Below, piece by piece: positions 1-4,525 of a DNA stretch of 9,131 nucleotides. The stretch spans positions 1 to 9,131 of the forward strand of contig JAIRYH010000047.1 of the NCBI GenBank assembly GCA_031267855.1, written 5' to 3'. Made by a program: the position numbers and the translations under genes. Every line of letters begins with the position of its first letter. The first letter of the stretch is position 1. Origin of the DNA: Prevotellaceae bacterium. Its GTDB lineage: Bacteria; Bacteroidota; Bacteroidia; Bacteroidales; UBA932. A model generated the notes under the pieces. That model searched no databases. It worked only from the letters and a program-made list of their open reading frames with translations, and was not told the origin of the DNA.

Positions 1-524
1 TGACCATCACGGCCGCTGCCGGCGAGGATGGCGGTGGCATCAAATGGGAAAATAATAGCCTGAGTGCCAGCCGGACGGTGACGACAAGCGGAACCTATTC
101 GGCCGTGACCACGATCGCGGGTAAATGCGATAGCGAACGCCGCTCCATTACTGCAACCGTTTACCCGATCGGAGACTTTGGCGCTAAAGCCTCACTTTGC
201 GGGTGCAAAAGCAACCTGCAGGATATCGATGACGTCTGCCAGTGGGCATGCCAGCTGCCGGAACCGGTCGCGGGTGTAACAGAAACCCGCGTTGTGTCTG
301 CTTCAAACGCTACCGCCAATCAGGCTGCCCCGATATGCGCCGCCTACGGCCTTAAGTTGATGACCATAACCCAAGGAATCGCGCTGTGTAAAGCTGATCT
401 CCTCTGCTTTTTCACACCGGCTCCGGCCAATCTTACGGTAGACGGTGCCAATTTAGCCGTGAGCAGCTGTTCTGCGTGGTACTCGGCTCAAGCTGGTAAG
501 AACCGATTTATGTGCGTTAAGTAG
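1..524 (+). CDS. Surface protein with Ig-like segment and cysteine-rich tail (5' partial)
   Basis: The reading frame is already open at position 3 and ends at TAG 522-524, giving about 173 C-terminal residues; the true start is outside the window. The first part (GTYSAVTTIAGKCDS, then ITATVYPIG) reads like the end of an Ig-like or PKD-like beta-sandwich repeat of Bacteroidota surface proteins. The tail has many cysteines and the pattern AAPICAAYGLKLMTITQGIALC, then a WYS block, ending in RFMCVK. That layout loosely resembles the C-terminal lectin-like DUF1566/FISUMP-type domains that read 'C..GLRLPT..EL..LC' and end in RCVR, but the usual LP and YWSS signatures are weak here. I infer a secreted or cell-surface protein. 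No T9SS C-terminal sorting domain is evident. The next gene is 431 bases away behind its own promoter, so they are not an operon. A GTG at 78 is an internal codon, not the start. Confidence 0.75.
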   Translation, partial: TITAAAGEDGGGIKWENNSLSASRTVTTSGTYSAVTTIAGKCDSERRSITATVYPIGDFGAKASLCGCKSNLQDIDDVCQWACQLPEPVAGVTETRVVSASNATANQAAPICAAYGLKLMTITQGIALCKADLLCFFTPAPANLTVDGANLAVSSCSAWYSAQAGKNRFMCVK

Positions 525-633
525 CACGGTTTGGTTCGTGTTGATGCTTTGATTCTATTAGTGGAAATGGGTATAAAAAGCGCAGGAGGGGAAGGTATAT
601 TATAGGGTTCCCTCCCGCAACCGCTTGAGAGTT

Positions 634-686
634 GGCTAACGCCATCATGCGCTTGCCGCCCTTCAACCTTCAAAATTCAACATTGA
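634..686 (+). repeat. Dispersed intergenic repeat, copy A (GGCTAACGCC module plus cttcaa heptamers)
   Basis: The segment begins ggctaacgccat, continues gcgcttgccgcccttcaa and ends aacattga. It matches 3675-3734 almost base for base in the same orientation. The main difference is 7 bases, one cttcaat-type heptamer that is extra in the other copy, plus a few substitutions. Here the heptamers are cttcaac, cttcaaa, attcaac (661-681). Confidence 0.85.
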
Positions 687-760
687 CGCGGCTGCGCCGC
701 GCTTGCCTGCGGTTATGAATGTCCGGCCCTTCGGGTCATTTCTCTACTGCTGATTCGCAT

Positions 761-786
761 GAGTTATGAATTATGAGTTATGAGTT
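761..786 (+). repeat. Heptamer tandem array, unit gagttat
   Basis: Units are gagttat, gaattat, gagttat, then gagtt. The array runs directly into ggctggcgccatgacgcgct, the GC-rich module that also follows or accompanies other arrays in this window. Confidence 0.85.
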
Positions 787-793
787 GGCTGGC

Positions 794-893
794 GCCATGA
801 CGCGCTTCGCGCCACTTTCAACTTTCAACTTTCACGTACAGACGGGGCGCGCCCCGTCTCTACCTTTCAACTTTTAACTTTTCACGTACACGG
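794..893 (+). repeat. Composite repeat: hairpin, actttca heptamers, 20-bp palindrome
   Basis: The order is gccatgacgcgcttcgcgc (794-812), three actttca heptamers (814-834), cacgtacag, a perfect 20-bp palindrome (840-859, half AGACGGGGCG), tctac, degenerate heptamers, and cacgtacac again. The same parts occur at 3459-3593 in a different order. The element ends a few bases before the promoter of the next gene. Confidence 0.85.
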
Positions 894-896
894 ATA

Positions 897-926
897 TTGA
901 AAATCAAATAAAATACATTACATTTG
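897..926 (+). promoter_or_regulatory. Bacteroidota-type promoter of the aldo/keto reductase gene
   Basis: TTG at 897-899 is followed by 19 bases and then TACATTTG at 919-926. This is an exact fit to the Bacteroidota housekeeping promoter TTG-N19-TAnnTTTG. Transcription would start near 932-934, leaving a leader of about 23 bases before the ATG at 956. The leader is AT-rich with no Shine-Dalgarno, which is normal in this phylum. Confidence 0.75.
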
Positions 927-955
927 CAGGGTTAAATTTTACAACTTTATATATT

Positions 956-2308
956 ATGGAAACACAAAACAAGACGGCGGAAAGCCGTGAACGTACGGTA
1001 ACGCGCCGGCAAGCCCTGAAATATGCGGGCGCCGGCATTGCAGGCGCAGCAGGCCTGTGGTTCGGCGTCAAGCATACGCTGCTGAAAGACTACTTCTCCG
1101 GAGAGGACGACAAAGACCTCCGCCCCGTGGCCACGAAGACCGACCCCCGCACGGGCGCGGCTATCTCGCTGCTGGCATTCGGGTGCATGCGCCTGCCGCT
1201 GGTGGAGCAGGGGAAGCCGGACATCGACGAACCGCGCGCAATGGAAATGATTGACTATGCCTACCGGCATGGCGTAAACTACTTTGACACCGCCTGGTTC
1301 TATCACCAGGGGCTGTCGGAAACCTTTATCGGAAAAGCCCTGCAGCGGTATCCGCGCGAAACATTCCACCTTGCCGATAAAATGCCGGGACGCATGGTTA
1401 AAAGCCTCGACCATGCCAAAGAAATATTTGCCGAACAATTGAAAAAATGCCAGGTCGATTACTTCGATTTCTACCTCCTGCACAGCATCGGCAGCGTCGA
1501 AGACTACGATCGGGTTTATGAAGAATATGGCGTGTACCATTATTTGGCGCAGCAAAAGGCGGAAGGACGCATTCGCCGGCTGGGATTTTCCTTCCACGGA
1601 CACCGCAATGACTTCCCCTATTTCGCCGGCAAACACGAATGGGACTTTGCGATGATACAGGCCAACTATCTGGACTGGGACGCTGACGGCGCATTCCTAT
1701 ACAACGAACTCGAACAGCGAAATATCCCCTGCCTGATCATGGAACCGGTGCGCGGCGGCATGCTGGCTACGCTGAACCCCGATGCGGTACAGATCCTGAA
1801 AGAAGCCGACGCCAACCGCAGCGCCGCTTCCTGGGCGATTCAGTGGATTGCCTCCAAACCCAACGTGCTTACGGTGCTCAGCGGAATGACCACGCTCGAA
1901 CAGGTAAAGGACAATGTGAAAACCATGGCCGGCTTCGAACCGATGACGGAAGCGCAGCATGCCACGGTGGCCAAAGCCCTGGCGGCTTTTCAACGGGTGA
2001 AACCGGTTCCCTGCACCGAATGCGAATATTGCATGCCCTGCCCTGCCGGCGTCAACATCCCGCTGGTATTTAAAACCTACAACAAATGCGTCAGCGAAAG
2101 CAATGTGCCCGACCCGAACGCACCGCGCAACGGCGATTTCAGGAAAAAACGGAGGGCATTCCTTGCATCCATGAACAACTTCATCGCCGAAAAAGAACGC
2201 GCCACACGCTGCATCGGCTGCAACCACTGCCTGCCGCTTTGCCCGCAGCGCATTGCCATAACAGACCAAATGCACGAAATCTCGGGACTGATAAAAGCCC
2301 TGGCCTGA
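956..2308 (+). CDS. Aldo/keto reductase with twin-arginine-like leader and C-terminal 4Fe-4S motifs
   Basis: The 450-residue product starts with TRRQALKY (residues 16-23) followed by a hydrophobic alanine/glycine stretch to about 38, resembling a Tat signal. The aldo/keto reductase barrel covers about 65-335: FGCMRLP (75-81), D111, Y116 in DTAWFYHQG, K142 and H176 in YLLH form the expected catalytic tetrad, with GFSFHG (210-215) and EPVRGG (263-268) downstream. Two ferredoxin-like cysteine sets follow: C353, C356, C359, C362 and C419, C422, C425, C429. The architecture is a known Bacteroidota/Firmicutes family of ferredoxin-linked aldo/keto reductases, usually NAD(P)H- or ferredoxin-coupled oxidoreductases of unknown substrate. 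Export, and hence an extracytoplasmic location, is inferred from the leader only. The gene is monocistronic, with its own promoter and a terminator 77 bases past the stop. The N-terminal 64 residues are the least certain part. Confidence 0.93.
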   Translation: METQNKTAESRERTVTRRQALKYAGAGIAGAAGLWFGVKHTLLKDYFSGEDDKDLRPVATKTDPRTGAAISLLAFGCMRLPLVEQGKPDIDEPRAMEMIDYAYRHGVNYFDTAWFYHQGLSETFIGKALQRYPRETFHLADKMPGRMVKSLDHAKEIFAEQLKKCQVDYFDFYLLHSIGSVEDYDRVYEEYGVYHYLAQQKAEGRIRRLGFSFHGHRNDFPYFAGKHEWDFAMIQANYLDWDADGAFLYNELEQRNIPCLIMEPVRGGMLATLNPDAVQILKEADANRSAASWAIQWIASKPNVLTVLSGMTTLEQVKDNVKTMAGFEPMTEAQHATVAKALAAFQRVKPVPCTECEYCMPCPAGVNIPLVFKTYNKCVSESNVPDPNAPRNGDFRKKRRAFLASMNNFIAEKERATRCIGCNHCLPLCPQRIAITDQMHEISGLIKALA

Positions 2309-2384
2309 CACCCTGCCCCCCATGCGCTGCAACCGGGTACCTGTCCGCAAATTATTTTCAAAAACTCTTTATATATATGAAAAG

Positions 2385-2423
2385 GCGCGGGCGACGATAA
2401 ATTTCGTCGCCCGCGCTGTTTTT
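2385..2423. terminator. Bidirectional intrinsic terminator between convergent genes
   Basis: A perfect 13-bp stem (GCGCGGGCGACGA, 2385-2397, with its complement at 2404-2416) encloses a 6-base loop, taaatt. On the plus strand it is followed by tgttttt, and on the minus strand by ccttttc. It sits between the reductase gene and the convergent barrel locus and can serve both. Confidence 0.9.
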
Positions 2424-2507
2424 AAATCTCCCGCATAAGGGAAATCATGACAAAAGCCGGCTGGATGGTAGCCGGCTTCCCCATCCGAAGTTCAGTTATG
2501 CTGTTTT

Positions 2508-3299
2508 TTACGGTTCGGTCATCCCGGCAACCGCATGGCTTTGGGCTGCGCCGCCAATTATAACCCCCACCTTTATGCCTATCATCAGCGGCGCTATGGT
2601 GTCCACAAAATCCTTGCCGCCGGCGGAGGCGGTAAATATGCTGTTGGGCCGGTAGTCTGCCGGCTCGGGCAGGTTGTAGGGGATTAAATGCTGCGGTTGC
2701 TCCGGTGCTTTCCGCATGCCGGTCAAGCTATAATCCAAATAGAAGCCTGTAAAAAACCTGTCCCATTTGAAGCCCGCTTCGGCGGAAATGAAGAACGCCG
2801 GTTTCAGTTTTAAAGCGCCGTTGCTTCCGATGTTGTCGAAGGCGCCGAAACCCATGAATGTCGGATGGTAGAGCGTGAGGTCGCTTTGCGGGAAATAGCC
2901 GGACGCCTGCAGTTTGCCGGCCCTGTTTTTGTAGGAAGCGCCAAGCGGAATGCCCGCCTTGACGCCGGCAGCCGCATAAAACCAGCCGGTCTCCACGCGC
3001 AGCAGCAGCGGTATGGTGAGCAGGAGGACACGCTGATTTTCGCTGTAGTTTGTCACCGTGTAAGTAAACGCGAAATCCTCTTCGCCGTCGTGGCTGGCGC
3101 AGGTTTCCTCGAAGGTTGACAGTTTATATGCTCCGTCGAGCAGGGCTGCGCCCACGCCTGTGCTTACGCCCCAGTTCGCGTTAAAAAAGCAGGTATAATC
3201 TGCGCCGAGCGTTCCGCTGAAACCGTGGGAACCCTTGCCTGCCGCCGCCCGGTAATCGAATGTGGATATGCCGCCGCTCCTGCAGGTCGGCGGAGGCAT
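2508..3299 (-). CDS. Outer-membrane beta-barrel protein, signal-less, probably the 3' part of a broken gene
   Basis: The 263-residue frame from ATG 3299 has alternating hydrophobic/aromatic strands with tight turns typical of Bacteroidota outer-membrane barrels: ISTFDYRAAAGKG (11-23), GFSGTLGADYTCFF (26-39), WGVSTGVGAALLDGAYKL (43-60), LLLTIPLLLRVETGWFYAAAGVK (92-114), FFISAEAGFKWD (169-180) and a closing strand LMIGIKVGVIIGG (238-250). This resembles PorT- or OmpA-type barrel domains. No OmpA peptidoglycan-binding domain follows. There is no signal peptide in this frame: residues 1-9 are MPPPTCRSG and the frame is blocked by TGA about 15 codons upstream. A good signal peptide lies just upstream in another frame (see the 3181-3453 entry), so the annotated ATG is probably not a genuine start. 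The barrel assignment is fairly sure; that this is a working gene is not. The terminator at 2385-2423 lies downstream. Confidence 0.7.
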   Translation of the reverse strand: MPPPTCRSGGISTFDYRAAAGKGSHGFSGTLGADYTCFFNANWGVSTGVGAALLDGAYKLSTFEETCASHDGEEDFAFTYTVTNYSENQRVLLLTIPLLLRVETGWFYAAAGVKAGIPLGASYKNRAGKLQASGYFPQSDLTLYHPTFMGFGAFDNIGSNGALKLKPAFFISAEAGFKWDRFFTGFYLDYSLTGMRKAPEQPQHLIPYNLPEPADYRPNSIFTASAGGKDFVDTIAPLMIGIKVGVIIGGAAQSHAVAGMTEP

Positions 3300-3453
3300 T
3301 ACTCCACGAGGAGCCGTCGACGGTGCCCGTGCCGCCGGGCTTCACGTAGCGCACGGTCTGCGCCATGGCCGCCAGGTGGAGGCACAGCGAAAAAAGGGTA
3401 ACGAACAGCAGTTTTTGCCCGCACCGGGCAGCAGGATGGAGAAACAGTTTCAT
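3181..3453 (-). pseudogene. Signal peptide and N-terminus of a beta-helix-type surface protein, out of frame with the downstream barrel
   Basis: From ATG 3453-3451 the frame reads MKLFLHPAARCGQKLLF, a hydrophobic core to LHLAAMA, then QTVRYVKPGGTGTVDGSSW and SNASADLQ. This is a standard signal peptide (cleavage likely between A31 and Q32) followed by the characteristic start of Bacteroidota right-handed beta-helix or DUF1565-like surface proteins. After Q58 (codon ending near 3280) the frame becomes arginine-rich nonsense (ERRHIHIRL) and stops at 3181-3183. The barrel continues in the frame offset by one base: dropping one G right after CTGCAG would give DLQSGGISTFDY. Either a single-base insertion disabled one fusion gene, or a deletion joined two genes out of frame. 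The frame stays open upstream of 3453 to 3585, but those residues are translated repeat, so I take 3453 as the start. Confidence 0.65.
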
Positions 3454-3458
3454 AATTA

Positions 3459-3493
3459 GTTGAAAGTTGAAAGTTGAAAGTTGAAAGTTGAAA
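3459..3493 (+). repeat. Five perfect gttgaaa heptamers
   Basis: Five exact 7-bp units occupy 3459-3493. Read on the minus strand they are tttcaac repeats ending 5 bases before the ATG at 3453, so they form the leader of the signal-peptide frame. They are the inverse complement of the heptamers at 3547-3567. Confidence 0.95.
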
Positions 3494-3494
3494 G

Positions 3495-3522
3495 GTAGAG
3501 ACGGGGCGCGCCCCGTCTCTAC
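3495..3522. repeat. Perfect 28-bp palindrome between inverted heptamer arrays
   Basis: The 14-base half is GTAGAGACGGGGCG and the second half is its exact complement (centre between 3508 and 3509). The inner 20 bases are identical to the palindrome at 840-859. Heptamers gttgaaa on the left (3459-3493) and actttca on the right (3547-3567) add outer inverted arms, so the whole could form a cruciform or hairpin. Confidence 0.95.
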
Positions 3523-3524
3523 TG

Positions 3525-3593
3525 TCGCCATGACGCGCTTCGCGCAACTTTCAACTTTCAACTTCCACGTACAGACGCGGCGCACCGTCCGCG
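3525..3593 (+). repeat. Composite repeat: GCGC hairpin, actttca heptamers, decayed palindrome
   Basis: gccatgacgcgcttcgcgc, the heptamers (3547-3567) and cacgtacagacg repeat 794-844 with few changes. In place of the perfect palindrome there is a weaker hairpin, CGCGG (3576-3580) and CCGCG (3589-3593), followed by CTTTTT. That hairpin could end a plus-strand transcript weakly, but no plus-strand gene precedes it. Confidence 0.85.
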
Positions 3594-3674
3594 CTTTTTA
3601 TATCGCCTGCCGCCCGCGCGGGGTGGCGGTCATGCCGTCATTTCTACTAAGGTTGCCGTTGATGTGATTAATGC

Positions 3675-3734
3675 GGCTAACGCCATTGTGCGCTTGCCGC
3701 CCTTCAATCTTCAATCTTCAAAATGCAACATTGA
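3675..3734 (+). repeat. Dispersed intergenic repeat, copy B
   Basis: This is the same module as 634-686: ggctaacgccat, gcgcttgccgcccttcaa, and aacattga at the end. It carries three heptamers (cttcaat, cttcaat, cttcaaa, 3702-3722) and is 7 bases longer, which is a net gain of one unit. Confidence 0.85.
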
Positions 3735-3816
3735 AAGGAGCCGGATTCCTTTTCATCCGACGGCAATAATTCCTGATTCTTCACAGGTTCTACCTGCATA
3801 ATTTAAAAATGAGAAG

Positions 3817-3957
3817 CCCTCGGGGAGGGTTGCAGGACGTCCTGCAAGTGGTATTTTGCCCTCGGGGAGGGTTGCAGGACGGCCTGCAAGTGGCATTTTA
3901 CCCTCGCGGACGGTTGCAGGACGTCCTGCTAGTGGTATTTTGCCCTCGCGGACGGTT
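3817..3957. repeat. 42-bp tandem repeat array, 3.4 copies, each with nested hairpins
   Basis: Units lie at 3817-3858, 3859-3900, 3901-3942 and a 15-base partial at 3943-3957. Each begins CCCTCG and contains the palindrome core GCAGGACGTCCTGC. In unit 1 the palindrome TTGCAGGAC/GTCCTGCAA is perfect over 18 bases; units 2 and 3 each carry one change in it. Units 1-2 also hold CCCTC-GGG-GAGGG. Units 3 and 4 share CGCGGACGG in place of CGGGGAGGG. The array is bordered by two similar sequences, 3787-3812 and 3955-3979 (gttc-acctgc-taat-aaaaatga). The 42-bp period keeps several reading frames open on both strands. Confidence 0.95.
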
Positions 3958-4114
3958 CAACCTGCGTAATAAAAAATGAAATGAAAAGCAATTTCAAAGT
4001 TGCATAAGACCTCGACTTACGTTGACGCCCCCCCGTGGCAACAAAGTCCGCCGGTTGCCGGCATTTCCATTTTTATGTTGTGATTTCGCGGTTTCGATGA
4101 TCCGTTTTCCGGCA

Positions 4115-4525
4115 TCAGAAGCGTATGATCCGGTTGCCTTTTTTCGACAGCTGCAAATAGACGTGCAGGGCGTCGGGCGGCAGGATGGAGTGCACTTTTT
4201 CGGGCCATTCGATGAGGCAGACGTGTCCGCCGTAAAAGTATTCTTCGTAGCCCAAATCGTAAACCTCTTCAATGTTTTGAATGCGGTAAAAATCGAAGTG
4301 GTATACGGGGTTTCCGCCGCCGTCGCGGTATTCATTAACCAGTGCAAAGGAGGGGCTGTTGACGGTGTCTGTTGTTCCGAGCGCCCTGCAGAGTGCTTTT
4401 ATCAGCGTTGTTTTCCCGATTCCCATGTCGCCATGGAAAGCTGCTACTTTCGCGTGCTGCAGGGCAGGCAACAACGCTTTCGCAACCAGTGGCAGGTCGT
4501 CCGGCCCGGAAATGGTTATGTTCAT
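4115..4525 (-). CDS. tsaE: tRNA N6-adenosine threonylcarbamoyltransferase complex ATPase TsaE
   Basis: The 136-residue product has the family features in order. There is a P-loop GDMGIGKT (32-39) followed by TLIKAL, a switch-like SPSFALVNEY (57-66), YHFDFYRI (75-82) and LIEWPEK (104-110). TsaE (formerly YjeE) is the small ATPase that works with TsaB and TsaD to place threonylcarbamoyl on A37 of ANN-decoding tRNAs, in the cytoplasm. Length and motifs are complete. Its ATG (4525-4523) overlaps the stop of the upstream lipoprotein gene as ATGA, so translation is probably coupled. I recall tsaE often lying near T9SS-related genes in Bacteroidota, which would fit this pairing, but I cannot verify that here. 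No strong terminator follows; a small hairpin sits about 50 bases downstream. Confidence 0.95.
   Translation of the reverse strand: MNITISGPDDLPLVAKALLPALQHAKVAAFHGDMGIGKTTLIKALCRALGTTDTVNSPSFALVNEYRDGGGNPVYHFDFYRIQNIEEVYDLGYEEYFYGGHVCLIEWPEKVHSILPPDALHVYLQLSKKGNRIIRF

Larger units (their letters stand above)
525..896. other. Repeat-rich intergenic region, no gene
   Basis: I see no credible gene here. The stretch is a chain of small structures. There is an imperfect hairpin at 585-615 (stem GGAGGG/CCCTCC, one bulged G, then AA/TT, 14-base loop). Next come the GGCTAACGCC module with cttcaa-type heptamers (634-686), a 6-bp hairpin CGCGGC-TGC-GCCGCG near 688-702, and GGCCC-TTC-GGGTC near 724-736. 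A gagttat heptamer array follows (761-786), then GCGC-TTC-GCGC (802-812), an actttca array (814-834), a 20-bp palindrome (840-859) and degenerate heptamers (863-880). The 585 hairpin has a T run only on the minus-strand exit side, where no gene ends, so I do not call it a terminator for the upstream gene. Confidence 0.7.
3586..4114. other. Intergenic region holding repeats, no firm gene
   Basis: This contains the GGCTAACGCC repeat copy B (3675-3734) and the 42-bp array (3817-3957). From 3980 to 4114, downstream of tsaE, I see only a small hairpin GCCGG-TTG-CCGGC (4050-4062) and a run of seven C near 4028-4034. No tRNA, ribosomal RNA or recognisable protein is visible. A 56-codon plus-strand frame through the array (3809-3979) is discussed as a finding and is not called a gene. 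Confidence 0.6.

Noticed and set aside
585..615. Hairpin after the first gene as its terminator
   Set aside because: The stem is imperfect and not followed by T residues on the plus strand; the only T run is on the minus exit side, where no gene ends.
947..1636. Long minus-strand frame opposite the aldo/keto reductase
   Set aside because: It lies antisense to a gene with complete family motifs and its translation has no recognisable domain; it is a shadow of GC-rich codons. The same applies to 1697-2350.
3454..3585. Upstream extension of the signal-peptide frame to an ATG at 3585
   Set aside because: The added residues are translated heptamers and palindrome (FNFQLSTFNFQL); the signal peptide starts naturally at 3453.
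3576..3599. CGCGG/CCGCG hairpin followed by CTTTTT as an intrinsic terminator
   Set aside because: The stem is only 5 bp, it is a decayed copy of the palindrome module, and no plus-strand gene leads into it.
3817..3957. Possible CRISPR array
   Set aside because: The 42-bp units are contiguous with no unique spacers, and no cas gene is in the window.
3994..4347. Minus-strand frame overlapping the 3' half of tsaE
   Set aside because: It overlaps a conserved gene in another frame and has no recognisable content.
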